Shown: positions 1-8,555, counted from the first letter of the stretch. The stretch is 64,000 nucleotides of DNA from Streptomyces sp. V4I2 (GCF_030817655.1 NZ_JAUSZM010000003.1:7564001-7628000), one strand, 5' to 3'. Notes: a model not told the origin generated them from the sequence alone. Made by a program: numbers and translations.

Positions 1-51
1 GTCCCCGGCCCGTAGTCGTTACGGGTCGTCACGACAGGAGATCTTCGAAAA
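1..51. other. Intergenic edge upstream of rimM
   Basis: These 51 bases precede rimM. In Streptomyces this spot follows the 3' end of a small KH-domain RNA-binding gene and rpsP, but too little sequence is present to call either. An AGGAG at about 37-41 sits 10 bases before the rimM GTG and is its likely ribosome binding site. Confidence 0.4.
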
Positions 52-630
52 GTGCAGCTCGTAGTCGCGCGGATCGGCCGCGCCCATGGCATCAAGGGCG
101 AGGTCACCGTCGAGGTCCGTACAGACGAGCCCGAACTGCGGCTCGCACCCGGCGCCGTACTGGCGACCGACCCCGCCTCGGCGGGCCCGCTCACCATCGA
201 GACCGGCCGCGTCCACAGCGGCCGTCTTCTTCTGCGCTTCGAGGGCGTCCGCGACCGGACCGCCGCCGAGGCCCTGCGCAACATCCTCCTGATCGCCGAG
301 ATCGACCCGGAAGCGCTGCCCGAGGAGGAGGACGAGTACTACGACCACCAGCTCATGGACCTCGACGTGGTCACCGAGGACGGCACGGAGGTCGGCCGGA
401 TCACCGAGATCTCGCACCTGCCCTCCCAGGACCTCTTCATCGTCGAGCGGCCCGACGGGAGCGAGGTCATGATCCCCTTCGTCGAGGAGATCGTCACCGA
501 GATCGACCTGGAGGAGCAGCGGGCGGTCATCTCCCCGCCGCCGGGTCTGATCGACGACCGGGCGGAGATCGCGTCCTCCAGGGACGAGACCGGCGAGGCG
601 GCCGACGGCTCGTCCGGGGACGAGGCGTGA
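52..630 (+). CDS. rimM: Ribosome maturation factor RimM
   Basis: RimM helps mature the 30S subunit by binding ribosomal protein S19 and the 16S head region. The 192-residue product starts MQLVVARIGRAHGIKGEV, the conserved RimM N-terminal beta-barrel motif. It has the PRC-barrel-like second half, with YYDHQLMDLDV near residue 97 and an HLPSQDLFIV stretch near residue 122. The acidic tail after about residue 165 (DETGEAADGSSGDEA) is not part of the family core. The start is GTG with an AGGAG 10 bases upstream. The stop overlaps the trmD start (TGATG), so the two are translationally coupled, the usual arrangement of the rpsP-rimM-trmD-rplS operon. Confidence 0.95.
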   Translation: MQLVVARIGRAHGIKGEVTVEVRTDEPELRLAPGAVLATDPASAGPLTIETGRVHSGRLLLRFEGVRDRTAAEALRNILLIAEIDPEALPEEEDEYYDHQLMDLDVVTEDGTEVGRITEISHLPSQDLFIVERPDGSEVMIPFVEEIVTEIDLEEQRAVISPPPGLIDDRAEIASSRDETGEAADGSSGDEA

Positions 631-1463
631 TGCGGCTCGACGTCGTCACCATCTTCCCCGAGTACCTGGACCCTCTGAACGTCTCTCTCGTCGGCAAGGC
701 ACGCGCGCGTGGCCAACTGAACGTCCAGGTGCACGATCTGCGCACCTGGACGTACGACCGGCACAACACCGTCGACGACACCCCGTACGGCGGCGGCCCG
801 GGCATGGTGATGAAGACCGACCCGTGGGGCGACGCGCTGGACTCCGTCCTCGCCGACGGCTACGAGACGGGCTCCCACGCGCCCGCGCTGATCGTCCCCA
901 CCCCCAGCGGCCGGCCCTTCACCCAGGAACTCGCCGTCGAGCTCTCCGAGCGCCCCTGGCTGATCTTCACGCCGGCCCGTTACGAGGGCATCGACCGGCG
1001 CGTCATCAACGAGTACGCGACGCGGATGCCGGTCTACGAGGTCTCCATCGGCGACTACGTCCTGGCCGGCGGTGAGGCGGCCGTACTCGTCGTCACCGAG
1101 GCCGTGGCGCGGCTGCTGCCCGGTGTCCTGGGCAACGCCGAGTCCCACCGGGACGACTCCTTCGCGCCCGGAGCCATGGCCAGCCTCCTGGAGGGCCCCG
1201 TCTACACCAAGCCGCCCCGGTGGCGCGAGCGCGGGATCCCGGACGTGCTGCTCAGCGGCCACCACGGCAAGATCGCCCGCTGGCGTCGGGACGAAGCCCT
1301 GAAGCGTACGACGGCCAACCGGCCCGACCTCATCGAGCGCTGCGACCCCAAGGTCTTCGACAAGAAGGACCGCGAGATGCTCTCCATCCTGGGCTGGGCG
1401 CCAGATCCGGCGGGGGGGCCGTACGGCCGATTTTGGCGCAGGCCAGAGGGCATGGAACAATAG
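630..1463 (+). CDS. trmD: tRNA (guanine-37-N1)-methyltransferase TrmD
   Basis: TrmD methylates G37 of tRNAs that read codons starting with C, using S-adenosylmethionine, and so prevents frameshifting. The protein starts MRLDVVTIFPEYLDPLNVSL. It shows the SPOUT-fold signatures PYGGGPGMVMK near residue 52, RYEGIDRRV near 115 and SIGDYVLAGGEAA near 136, which form the knot and SAM pocket. Its length of 277 residues is normal for the family. I chose ATG at 630 because it overlaps the rimM stop by one base; a GTG three bases earlier is also possible. The C-terminus (GRFWRRPEGMEQ) is lineage-specific. Confidence 0.96.
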   Translation: MRLDVVTIFPEYLDPLNVSLVGKARARGQLNVQVHDLRTWTYDRHNTVDDTPYGGGPGMVMKTDPWGDALDSVLADGYETGSHAPALIVPTPSGRPFTQELAVELSERPWLIFTPARYEGIDRRVINEYATRMPVYEVSIGDYVLAGGEAAVLVVTEAVARLLPGVLGNAESHRDDSFAPGAMASLLEGPVYTKPPRWRERGIPDVLLSGHHGKIARWRRDEALKRTTANRPDLIERCDPKVFDKKDREMLSILGWAPDPAGGPYGRFWRRPEGMEQ

Positions 1464-1482
1464 GTCGCTGTTGTGCGTCGTC

Positions 1483-1520
1483 CGGGCGTGCGCCCCTGCC
1501 ACAGGGGGACACGACGCCCG
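1483..1520 (+). other. Stable stem-loop in the rplS leader
   Basis: Two nested inverted repeats lie in the 132-base gap between trmD and rplS. The inner stem is CCCCTG (1493-1498) with CAGGGG (1502-1507) and a three-base loop. The outer stem is CGGGCG (1483-1488) with CGCCCG (1515-1520). There is no U-run, so it is not a textbook terminator. It could separate trmD from rplS expression or form an L19 leader structure; which one is inference. Confidence 0.45.
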
Positions 1521-1595
1521 CCCCGACCGTACGACTCCTTCCAGAGACCTAGATTCCGTTGATGACCTGTGGCATCAGCGAGGAAAGCAGACGAA

Positions 1596-1946
1596 ATGTC
1601 CAACCTGCTCGACTCCGTCGACTCCGCGTCGCTGCGCAGCGACGTCCCGGCCTTCCGCCCGGGTGACACCGTCAACGTCCACGTCCGCGTCATCGAGGGC
1701 AACCGCTCCCGTGTGCAGCAGTTCAAGGGCGTAGTCATCCGTCGCCAGGGCGCCGGTGTCCGCGAGACCTTCACGGTCCGCAAGGTCTCCTTCTCCGTCG
1801 GCGTCGAGCGCACCTTCCCGGTGCACACCCCGATCGTCGAGAAGATCGAGCTCGTCACCCGCGGTGACGTGCGTCGCGCCAAGCTCTACTACCTGCGCGA
1901 GCTGCGCGGCAAGGCCGCGAAGATCAAGGAGAAGCGCGACAACTGA
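1596..1946 (+). CDS. rplS: 50S ribosomal protein L19
   Basis: L19 sits at the interface of the two ribosomal subunits. The 116-residue product begins MSNLLDSVDSASLRSDVPAF and contains the family core RPGDTVNVHVRVIEG and RVQQFKGVVIRRQG. It ends with the basic KLYYLRELRGKAAKIKEKRDN. I chose ATG at 1596, preceded by AGGAAAG at about 1581, over an in-frame GTG at 1569, because L19 proteins of this length start here. It is the last gene of the rimM-trmD-rplS group. Confidence 0.96.
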   Translation: MSNLLDSVDSASLRSDVPAFRPGDTVNVHVRVIEGNRSRVQQFKGVVIRRQGAGVRETFTVRKVSFSVGVERTFPVHTPIVEKIELVTRGDVRRAKLYYLRELRGKAAKIKEKRDN

Positions 1947-1991
1947 TCTCGCGCGGGGTCCCACAGAGGGGCCGGATAGCATCTGGCCCCG

Positions 1992-2732
1992 ATGGACACC
2001 GAAGCACAGCCGACGGAGCGCGACCGCTCCTCCCGCCCCTTTGATGCCGAGGAGATCTCGGACACAGGGGGGCCGGAGGGCCGGTCGCGTTTCGTGTTGG
2101 TGACGCGGGCCGCCACGTGGCTGCCCGGCGGGCGGATCAGCCTCGCCCTGTTGGTCTGTCTGCTGTTCCTGCTGCTGCTCAGCAACTTCGTGCTGCAGCC
2201 CTTCCAGATTCCCAGCGGATCCATGGAAGGCGGATTGAGGATCGGGGACCGCGTTCTCGTAAATAAGTTGGCGTACCGTTTCGGTGCCGATCCGCAGCGC
2301 GGCGATGTCGTCGTGTTCGACGGAACCGGGTATTTCGGGGACGGGGACTACGTCAAGCGCGTTGTGGGGGTAGGGGGAGACCACGTGGTCTGCTGTGACA
2401 AGGAGGGGAGGATCGAGGTGAACGGCCGGTCGGTCGACGAGTCGACGTTCCTGTATCCCGGTGACAGCCCCTCCACGGTGTCCTTCGACGTCGAGGTGCC
2501 CGTCGGCACCCTGTTCGTCCTCGGCGACCACCGCAGCGACTCCAGCGACTCCCGCGACCACCTGGGCTCACCGGGCGGCGGCATGATCCCCGTCGACGAG
2601 GTCATCGGACGAGCCGACTGGATCCTCTGGCCCGTCGGCCACTTCACCCGCCTCCACCGCCCCGACGCCTACGCGCGCGTGCCCACCCCGGAGACGACTG
2701 AGCCCGGACCAGCGGACGGCGCCCATGGGTAA
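1992..2732 (+). CDS. sipW: Type I signal peptidase (SipW-like)
   Basis: This membrane serine protease removes signal peptides from secreted proteins on the outer face of the membrane. The 246-residue protein has one N-terminal membrane segment (about residues 50-68) and then the catalytic Ser motif IPSGSME near 75. The general-base Lys lies in YVKRVVGVGGD near 120, and the GDHRSDSSDS box is near 178. It lacks the C-terminal membrane anchor of its three neighbours. There is no good ribosome binding site before ATG 1992; a small hairpin (GGGGCC 1968-1973 with GGCCCC 1985-1990) abuts the start. It is the first of four tandem paralogues; its end overlaps the next gene by 8 bases. Confidence 0.93.
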   Translation: MDTEAQPTERDRSSRPFDAEEISDTGGPEGRSRFVLVTRAATWLPGGRISLALLVCLLFLLLLSNFVLQPFQIPSGSMEGGLRIGDRVLVNKLAYRFGADPQRGDVVVFDGTGYFGDGDYVKRVVGVGGDHVVCCDKEGRIEVNGRSVDESTFLYPGDSPSTVSFDVEVPVGTLFVLGDHRSDSSDSRDHLGSPGGGMIPVDEVIGRADWILWPVGHFTRLHRPDAYARVPTPETTEPGPADGAHG

Positions 2733-3822
2733 CCGCGGCAAACCGCGCGGTGTGCCCGAGAGCGCGGCCGACAACCTGCTGCCCACCGGCTCCCGACGTT
2801 CCTCCTCCGCCTCGTCCGCCGGTCGTACCCGCGCCGAGCGGCGCAAGCTCCAGCGCAAGGTCAAGCGGCGCCGCAGGCGCGGAGCGGTCAAGGAGATACC
2901 CCTCCTCGTCGGTGTCGCCGTCCTCATAGCGCTCGTCCTGAAGACCTTCCTCGTCCAGGCGTTCGTGATCCCGTCCGGCTCCATGGAGCAGACGATCCAG
3001 ATCGGCGACCGGGTCCTGGTCGACAAGTTCACCCCGTGGTTCGGCTCCAAGCCCGCGCGCGGAGACGTGGTCGTGTTCAAGGACCCCGGAGGCTGGCTCA
3101 ACGACGAGACGACCACCACGAAGAAGGACGACCCCATCGTCGTCAAGCAGGTCAAGGAGGTGCTCACCTTCATCGGCCTGCTGCCGTCCGACGACGAGAA
3201 GGACCTCATCAAGCGGGTCGTCGGCGTCGGCGGCGACCGCGTCAAGTGCTGTGACACCCAGGGGCGCGTCACCGTCAACGACGTTCCCCTGACCGAGCAG
3301 GACTACCTGTATCCCGGCAACGCCCCCTCCACGACCGAGTTCGACATCACCGTCCCGCCGGGGCGGCTGTGGGTGATGGGCGATCACCGGGCCAACTCCG
3401 CGGACTCCCGCGCGCATCAGAACACCGACTACCGGGGCACGGTCTCCGAGGACTCGGTAGTGGGCCGGGCCAGGGTCATCGCCTGGCCCTTCGGCCACTG
3501 GAGCTCGCTGGAGGAGCCGAAAACCTACGCTTCCGTGTCCGACTCGGCGACCGGGTCGACCGCGGCCGCTCCGCCGTCGCTTAGGGTTGCACCCGACGAT
3601 CCGAACGCATCGATCCAACTCCCGAGCCCTGCGGCATTCCCGCTCGTTATGGGAGTGGTGGGCCTGCGCCGAATGTGGGGCAGGCGGCGGCACAGAGTAA
3701 GGAGTTGGCGTGGGGGATGTGGCGGTTGGCGCACGGTCCGGGCACGACGGCGAGGAGCACCGCGGGCGCCCCGTGGAATCCGCCGGCCCGGCCGCGAACA
3801 GCGCCGTGACCTCCGGGAGTGA
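2725..3822 (+). CDS. sipX: Type I signal peptidase (SipX-like)
   Basis: This is the second signal peptidase paralogue. It has a basic cytoplasmic N-terminus (RKVKRRRRRGAVKE) and a membrane segment at about residues 56-75. Catalytic Ser is in VIPSGSMEQTI near 84. An insertion of about 35 residues precedes LIKRVVGVGGD, which holds the catalytic Lys. The GDHRANSADSR box and a second C-terminal hydrophobic stretch (AAFPLVMGVVGL) follow. The last 45 or so residues are extremely Arg-rich and overlap the next gene by 113 bases. That overlap is unusually long, so the tail may be non-conserved read-through beyond an eroded ancestral stop. The ATG lies 8 bases inside the preceding gene. Confidence 0.9.
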   Translation: MGNRGKPRGVPESAADNLLPTGSRRSSSASSAGRTRAERRKLQRKVKRRRRRGAVKEIPLLVGVAVLIALVLKTFLVQAFVIPSGSMEQTIQIGDRVLVDKFTPWFGSKPARGDVVVFKDPGGWLNDETTTTKKDDPIVVKQVKEVLTFIGLLPSDDEKDLIKRVVGVGGDRVKCCDTQGRVTVNDVPLTEQDYLYPGNAPSTTEFDITVPPGRLWVMGDHRANSADSRAHQNTDYRGTVSEDSVVGRARVIAWPFGHWSSLEEPKTYASVSDSATGSTAAAPPSLRVAPDDPNASIQLPSPAAFPLVMGVVGLRRMWGRRRHRVRSWRGGCGGWRTVRARRRGAPRAPRGIRRPGREQRRDLRE

Positions 3823-4690
3823 CTCCGGGGCGACCGAGGACGGCACGATGACCGAGGACACCGGGACGGGCGACGAGGGGCCGGGTGGCTCGGCCCCCAA
3901 GGGGAAGAAGCCGCGCTCCTTCTGGAAGGAGCTGCCCATTCTGATCGGCATCGCGCTGGTGCTCGCGCTGCTGATCAAGACGTTCCTGGTGCAGGCGTTC
4001 TCGATCCCCTCCGACTCGATGCAGAACACCCTCCAGGAGGGTGACCGCGTCCTGGTCGACAAGCTCACCCCGTGGTTCGGCTCCGAGCCCGAGCGCGGCG
4101 AGGTCGTCGTCTTCCACGACCCGGCCAACTGGCTGGCGGGCGAGCCGGTGGCGGACCCGAACGCGGTGCAGACGTTCCTCAGCTGGATCGGCCTGATGCC
4201 GTCCGCGGAGGAGAAGGACCTGATCAAGCGGGTCATCGGCGTCGGCGGCGACACCGTGTCGTGCTCGGGCACCGGCCCGCTGAAGGTCAACGGCAAGGCG
4301 CTGGACGAGGCGTCGTACGTCTATCCCGGCAACACGCCGTGCAGCCAGGACGACCAGGGCGGCCAGTTCACGGTGAAGGTTCCCAAGGGCTTCATCTGGG
4401 TCATGGGCGACCACCGGCAGAACTCGCGCGACTCGCGCTACAACCAGAACGACAAGAACAAGGGCATGGTCCCGGTGGACGAGGTCGTCGGCCGCGCCAT
4501 CGTGAAGGCCTGGCCGATCAACCGCTGGGGCACCCTGCCGGTCCCGGACACCTTCGACCAGTCCGGTCTGAACACCCAGTCGTCGGCGTCCCCGGCCCTG
4601 ACGGTCGCGCCGGACGCGCTCGCCCTCGTCGGCGTGGTGCCGGTGGCGCTGTGGCGCCGTCGGAAGATCACCGTCGTCGCGACACGCTGA
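3710..4690 (+). CDS. sipY: Type I signal peptidase (SipY-like)
   Basis: This is the third signal peptidase paralogue, 326 residues. It has an acidic, disordered N-terminus of about 70 residues and a membrane segment near residues 75-95. The catalytic Ser motif is SIPSDSMQ, where Asp replaces the Gly found in the neighbours. The Lys lies in LIKRVIGVGGD, followed by a GDHRQNSRDSR box and a C-terminal membrane anchor (LALVGVVPVALW) before a basic end. GTG 3710 is chosen because GGAG at 3701-3704 lies 5 bases upstream. An internal ATG at about 3848 is less well served. It overlaps the 3' end of sipX and probably shares its transcript. Confidence 0.9.
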   Translation: MGDVAVGARSGHDGEEHRGRPVESAGPAANSAVTSGSDSGATEDGTMTEDTGTGDEGPGGSAPKGKKPRSFWKELPILIGIALVLALLIKTFLVQAFSIPSDSMQNTLQEGDRVLVDKLTPWFGSEPERGEVVVFHDPANWLAGEPVADPNAVQTFLSWIGLMPSAEEKDLIKRVIGVGGDTVSCSGTGPLKVNGKALDEASYVYPGNTPCSQDDQGGQFTVKVPKGFIWVMGDHRQNSRDSRYNQNDKNKGMVPVDEVVGRAIVKAWPINRWGTLPVPDTFDQSGLNTQSSASPALTVAPDALALVGVVPVALWRRRKITVVATR

Positions 4691-4746
4691 GGTCAAGGCT
4701 CGACAAAACCCTCGTACAGCTTGTGACCTTGGTCGGGGCCGAAGGG

Positions 4747-4776
4747 CTGACCGGGTCAGGTACCGCCGGGTAGGGT
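4747..4776 (+). promoter_or_regulatory. Leaderless promoter of sipZ
   Basis: CTGACC (4747-4752), an 18-base spacer and TAGGGT (4771-4776) form a plausible sigma-70 promoter. The -10 ends 8 bases before the sipZ ATG, so the mRNA would be leaderless. This fits sipZ starting a transcription unit separate from sipW-X-Y. Confidence 0.55.
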
Positions 4777-4784
4777 GCGGATCC

Positions 4785-5561
4785 ATGGGTGGCGAGAGCA
4801 CGACGCGTACGGCCCCGCGCAGCGGGGACACAGGCCCGGTGGGCAGCCGGACCGGACAGCGACTGTCCGGACTGGCCGTCGCACTGGGCCTTGTGCTGTT
4901 CCTCGGGGGCTTCGCCTGGGGAGCGGTGGTCTACCGCCCGTACACCGTGCCCACCGGCTCGATGACGCCCACGATCGACGCCGGCGACCGGGTCCTGGCC
5001 CAGCGGGTCGACGGCGGTGAGATACGCCGTGGCGACGTCGTCGTGTTCTCGGACAAGACCTGGGTGACCAACGCCCCCGTGGTCAAGCGAGTGGTCGCGG
5101 TCGGCGGCGACACGGTGGCGTGTTGCAGCAAGGGCAAGCTGACCGTCAACGGCAAGCAGATCGACGAACCGTATCTGCCCGAGGGGAGCGCGGCCGAGAT
5201 CACGGGCTTCCCGACCGTGACGGTGCCGGAGGGCCGGCTGTTCCTGCTGGGCGACGAGCGAGCGGGCTCCCTGGACTCCTCGACCCACCTCACCGACGCG
5301 GCGAACGGCACGGTGGCCCGGAGCGCCGTGACGGCCCGGGTGGACGCCGTGGTCTGGCCCATGAACGGCATGCTGGGGCGGCCGACCGGCTTCGAGGCGC
5401 TCGGCACGCTGTCCTCGCCGGGACCGCTCCGTACGATCGTCGCGCTGATCGTCGTCGGGGCCGTGCTCGTCCTCGGCGGAGGCGCGTACGGACCGGTCGC
5501 CAAGCTGCTCGGCGGGCGCTCCCGCTCCCGGACGCGGACGGAGCCGGCCGGTGCCCGCTGA
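4785..5561 (+). CDS. sipZ: Type I signal peptidase (SipZ-like)
   Basis: This is the fourth signal peptidase paralogue, 258 residues. The N-terminal membrane segment is at about residues 28-48, followed immediately by the catalytic Ser motif TVPTGSMTPTI. The Lys is in VVKRVVAVGGD and the GDERAGSLDSS box follows, with Glu-Arg in place of His-Arg. A C-terminal membrane segment (RTIVALIVVGAVLVLGG) ends in a basic tail. It has no ribosome binding site but has a -10 element 8 bases upstream, so it is read as leaderless. It overlaps the Nudix gene by 11 bases, which makes it the head of a small operon. Confidence 0.93.
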   Translation: MGGESTTRTAPRSGDTGPVGSRTGQRLSGLAVALGLVLFLGGFAWGAVVYRPYTVPTGSMTPTIDAGDRVLAQRVDGGEIRRGDVVVFSDKTWVTNAPVVKRVVAVGGDTVACCSKGKLTVNGKQIDEPYLPEGSAAEITGFPTVTVPEGRLFLLGDERAGSLDSSTHLTDAANGTVARSAVTARVDAVVWPMNGMLGRPTGFEALGTLSSPGPLRTIVALIVVGAVLVLGGGAYGPVAKLLGGRSRSRTRTEPAGAR

Positions 5562-6072
5562 GGCGACGGACACGTACGAGGGTGGCCTGCGCAAGGTGGC
5601 ACGGGTGGTCCTCCTCGACCCCGAGGACCGCATCCTCCTGTTGCACGGCCATGAGCCGGACGATCCGGCCGACGACTGGTGGTTCACCCCCGGCGGCGGC
5701 CTGGAGGGCGACGAGACACGTGAAGAGGCCGCGCTCAGGGAACTCGCCGAGGAGACCGGCATCACCGAGGTCGAGCTCGGCCCGGTGCTCTGGCGGCGGA
5801 CGTGCTCGTTCCCGTTCGCCGGCCGCCGCTGGGACCAGGACGAGTGGTACTACCTGGCCCGGACGGCTCATACGCCCAGCGTGGTGCCCGCGGCCATGGG
5901 GCTGACCGAGCTGGAGCGGCGCAGTGTCGCCGGAGCGCGCTGGTGGACGTGTCGGGAACTGAACCAGGCACATGAGACGGTGTATCCGACCAGACTCGCC
6001 GAGCTGCTGCGCAGGCTGCTCGACGAAGGTCCCCCGGCCGGACCCGTGACCCTGGACACCGAAATCGTCTAG
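5551..6072 (+). CDS. Nudix hydrolase
   Basis: Nudix enzymes hydrolyse nucleoside diphosphates linked to another moiety. The Nudix box is intact at about residues 48-70: GGGLEGDETREEAALRELAE followed by ETGI, matching GX5EX7REUXEEXGU. The 173-residue length suits a MutT-like or RppH-like small hydrolase. The substrate cannot be read from the sequence. The GTG start overlaps the sipZ stop, so it is cotranscribed with the signal peptidase. No functional tie between the two is known to me. Confidence 0.88.
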   Translation: MPAEATDTYEGGLRKVARVVLLDPEDRILLLHGHEPDDPADDWWFTPGGGLEGDETREEAALRELAEETGITEVELGPVLWRRTCSFPFAGRRWDQDEWYYLARTAHTPSVVPAAMGLTELERRSVAGARWWTCRELNQAHETVYPTRLAELLRRLLDEGPPAGPVTLDTEIV

Positions 6073-6128
6073 GGGCTCGCGGGGCTGGCGCACAATGGTG
6101 GGATCGCACGGCTGAAGGGGAACATGCC

Positions 6129-6437
6129 ATGAGCGCCGAGGACCTCGAGAAGTACGAGACCGAGATGGAGCTCAAGCTCTACCGGGAGTACCGCGATGTC
6201 GTCGGTCTGTTCAAATACGTGATCGAGACCGAGCGGCGCTTCTATCTGACCAACGACTACGAGATGCAGGTGCACTCGGTCCAGGGCGAGGTGTTCTTTG
6301 AGGTGTCCATGGCGGATGCCTGGGTGTGGGACATGTACCGGCCGGCTCGGTTCGTGAAGCAGGTGCGGGTGCTCACGTTCAAGGACGTGAACATCGAGGA
6401 GCTGAACAAGAACGATCTGGAGCTGCCCGGCGGGTGA
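6129..6437 (+). CDS. DUF2469 family protein
   Basis: A 102-residue acidic protein that begins MSAEDLEKYETEMELKLYREYRDVVGLFKYVIETERRFYL. This family is small and highly conserved in Actinobacteria and is regularly found next to yraN and comM. I see no membrane segment or catalytic motif. A GAAGGGGAA lies upstream, about 7 bases before the first of two close ATGs. Function is unknown. The level of conservation suggests a core cellular role; that is inference. Confidence 0.85.
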   Translation: MSAEDLEKYETEMELKLYREYRDVVGLFKYVIETERRFYLTNDYEMQVHSVQGEVFFEVSMADAWVWDMYRPARFVKQVRVLTFKDVNIEELNKNDLELPGG

Positions 6438-6497
6438 GATCGCGGGTGAGGTTCCCTCTCCGGGGTGGCGGAGTTTTCCACAACCGGTGAGTAGTCC

Positions 6498-6514
6498 ACC
6501 AAGATCAACTTGGT
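6498..6514. promoter_or_regulatory. Inverted repeat upstream of yraN
   Basis: ACCAAG (6498-6503) and CTTGGT (6509-6514) are perfect inverted repeats 5 bases apart, 43 bases before the yraN start. It could be an operator or a small RNA hairpin. I see no second copy in the window. Confidence 0.3.
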
Positions 6515-6556
6515 CGGCCTGAGTGCGTGACGGTTGGCGCCGGAGGTGGTGCCGAC

Positions 6557-6928
6557 ATGAACACACATCAGGCACGCAGTGCACTCGGCAAGTACGGCGA
6601 GACGCTGGCCGCGCGGCGGCTGGCGGAGGCCGGGATGACGGTCCTGGAGCGCAACTGGCGCTGTGGCAGGACCGGCGAGATCGACATCGTGGCGCGGGAC
6701 GGGGACGTCCTGGTCGTCTGCGAGGTCAAGACGCGGCGGGCCGGGCTCTTCGAGCATCCGATGGCCGCGGTGACCCCCGACAAGGCGGAGCGCCTGCGAG
6801 GCCTCGCCGAACGCTGGATCCACGCACACGGAGGGGCACCGCCGGGAGGGGTCCGCATCGACCTGGTGGGGGTCGTCCTGCCCAGCCGCGGGGCGCCCGT
6901 GGTCGAGCATGTGCGGGGGGTGGCCTGA
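6557..6928 (+). CDS. UPF0102 / YraN family nuclease-like protein
   Basis: A protein of about 123 residues with a restriction-endonuclease-like fold of the YraN family. GKYGETLAARRLAEAGM near the start and ERNWRCGRTGEIDIVARDGD are followed by VVCEVKTRR, the E-D-ExK catalytic pattern. The biochemical role is not settled; links to recombination or DNA processing are suggested by its neighbours comM and dprA. ATG 6557 is preferred over an earlier in-frame start because GGAGG at 6542-6546 precedes it and family members begin here. The next gene starts one base after its stop. Confidence 0.88.
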   Translation: MNTHQARSALGKYGETLAARRLAEAGMTVLERNWRCGRTGEIDIVARDGDVLVVCEVKTRRAGLFEHPMAAVTPDKAERLRGLAERWIHAHGGAPPGGVRIDLVGVVLPSRGAPVVEHVRGVA

Positions 6929-6929
6929 G

Positions 6930-8555
6930 ATGGGGTTCGCGCGTACGTGCTCGGTGGCGCTGGTGGGCGTCGAGGGCGTGGTGGTCGAGGTCCAGGCCGA
7001 CCTGGAGCCCGGGGTCGCGGCGTTCACGCTGGTGGGACTGCCGGACAAGAGCCTGACGGAGAGCCGGGACCGGGTCCGGGCGGCGGTGGTCAATTCGGGC
7101 GCCACCTGGCCCCAGAAGAAGCTGACGGTCGGCCTGAGTCCGGCGTCCGTCCCGAAGAGCGGCAGCGGTTTCGATCTCGCCGTCGCGGCGGCGGTGCTGG
7201 GGGCGGCCGAGCGGATCGATCCGCGGGTGCTCGCCGACATCGTGATGATCGGAGAAGTGGGCCTGGACGGTCGCGTGCGGCCGGTGCGGGGCATCCTGCC
7301 GGCGGTGCTGGCCGCGGCGGACGCCGGCTACGAACAGGTGGTGGTACCGGAAAGTGCCGCCGCCGAGGCATCCCTGGTGCCCGGTGTGTCGGTGCTGGGG
7401 GTGCGCAGCCTGCGGCAGCTGATCGCGGTCCTCGCCGACGAGCCCGTGCCGGACGAGGAGCCGGACGAGGTGGGCCGCCCCGACCCGCTCCTCGCCGGAC
7501 TGCGGGTGCCGGGCACCGGCGCGGCCACCGGCATGCACAGTGTGGGTGCCGCCCAGCTCGACCACGGCCATGACCTCGCCGATGTCGTCGGCCAGATCTC
7601 GGCACGCACGGCCGTGGAGGTCGCCGCGGCGGGCGGACATCACCTGTTCCTGGAGGGTCCGCCCGGTGCCGGGAAGACGATGCTCGCGGAGCGGCTGCCC
7701 GCCATCCTGCCGCGGCTCGGCCGGATCGAGTCGCTGGAGGTCACGGCGGTGCATTCGGTGGCCGGCCTGCTGCCTCCGGGCAAGCCGCTGATCGACGTCG
7801 CCCCCTACTGCGCCCCGCACCACTCGGCGACGATGCAGGCGCTGGTCGGCGGGGGGCCCGGCATCGCCCGTCCCGGGGCGGTGTCGCTGTCTCACCGAGG
7901 TGTGCTCTTTCTGGACGAGACACCCGAGTTCAACAGCCAGGCACTGGACGCCCTCCGGCAGCCCCTGGAGGCCGGGCATGTCGTGATCGCACGCACTGCG
8001 GGCGTGGTGCGCTTCCCGGCGAAGTTCCTGATGGTGCTGGCCGCCAACCCCTGCCCGTGCGGCCGCTTCTCCCGGACGGACGACTTGTGCGAGTGCCCGC
8101 CCTCGGCGATCCGGCGCTACCAGGCCAGGCTGTCCGGCCCCCTCCTCGACCGGGTCGACCTGCGGGTCGAGGTGGACCGGGTCACCCGCGCCCAGCTGAC
8201 CGAGCGCGGTGCGCGGGGCGAGTCCACGGCCACCGTGGCCGGCCGGGTCCGGGAGGCCAGGGAACGAGCGGTGGCCCGGCTGGCCGGTACCCCGTGGCGC
8301 ACGAACAGCGAGGTTCCCGGACGCGAGCTGCGCAGCCGCTGGCATGCCGTACCCGGTGCCATGGACGACGCGGAGCGGAACCTGGAGCGGGGCGTGCTGA
8401 CCGCTCGCGGGATCGACCGCGTGCTGCGCGTGGCCTGGACCGTCGCGGACCTCGTCGGCCACGACCGTCCCGACGCGACGGACGTCGCCCTGGCGCTGCA
8501 ACTGCGCACGGGAGTGCCACGGGGCGTTCCCATGGCCATCGGAGCGCTGACGTGA
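6930..8555 (+). CDS. comM: YifB/ComM-family Mg chelatase-like AAA ATPase
   Basis: The ComM family is a hexameric AAA+ helicase that drives branch migration during integration of incoming DNA. The 541-residue protein has an N-terminal Lon-protease-like ChlI domain (MGFARTCSVALVGVEG to about residue 185). The AAA+ domain has Walker A GPPGAGKTMLAERLP, Walker B VLFLDETPEF and a zinc-ligand-like cluster CPCGRFSRTDDLCECPP. The C-terminal Mg-chelatase subunit domain ends GVPRGVPMAIGALT. ATG 6930 follows the yraN stop by one base. The stop overlaps the dprA GTG by 4 bases, so yraN-comM-dprA form one translationally coupled unit. Confidence 0.93.
   Translation: MGFARTCSVALVGVEGVVVEVQADLEPGVAAFTLVGLPDKSLTESRDRVRAAVVNSGATWPQKKLTVGLSPASVPKSGSGFDLAVAAAVLGAAERIDPRVLADIVMIGEVGLDGRVRPVRGILPAVLAAADAGYEQVVVPESAAAEASLVPGVSVLGVRSLRQLIAVLADEPVPDEEPDEVGRPDPLLAGLRVPGTGAATGMHSVGAAQLDHGHDLADVVGQISARTAVEVAAAGGHHLFLEGPPGAGKTMLAERLPAILPRLGRIESLEVTAVHSVAGLLPPGKPLIDVAPYCAPHHSATMQALVGGGPGIARPGAVSLSHRGVLFLDETPEFNSQALDALRQPLEAGHVVIARTAGVVRFPAKFLMVLAANPCPCGRFSRTDDLCECPPSAIRRYQARLSGPLLDRVDLRVEVDRVTRAQLTERGARGESTATVAGRVREARERAVARLAGTPWRTNSEVPGRELRSRWHAVPGAMDDAERNLERGVLTARGIDRVLRVAWTVADLVGHDRPDATDVALALQLRTGVPRGVPMAIGALT

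Noticed and set aside
6473..6482. TTTTCCACAA, a DnaA-box-like 10-mer
   Set aside because: A single imperfect copy before yraN; no other origin features.
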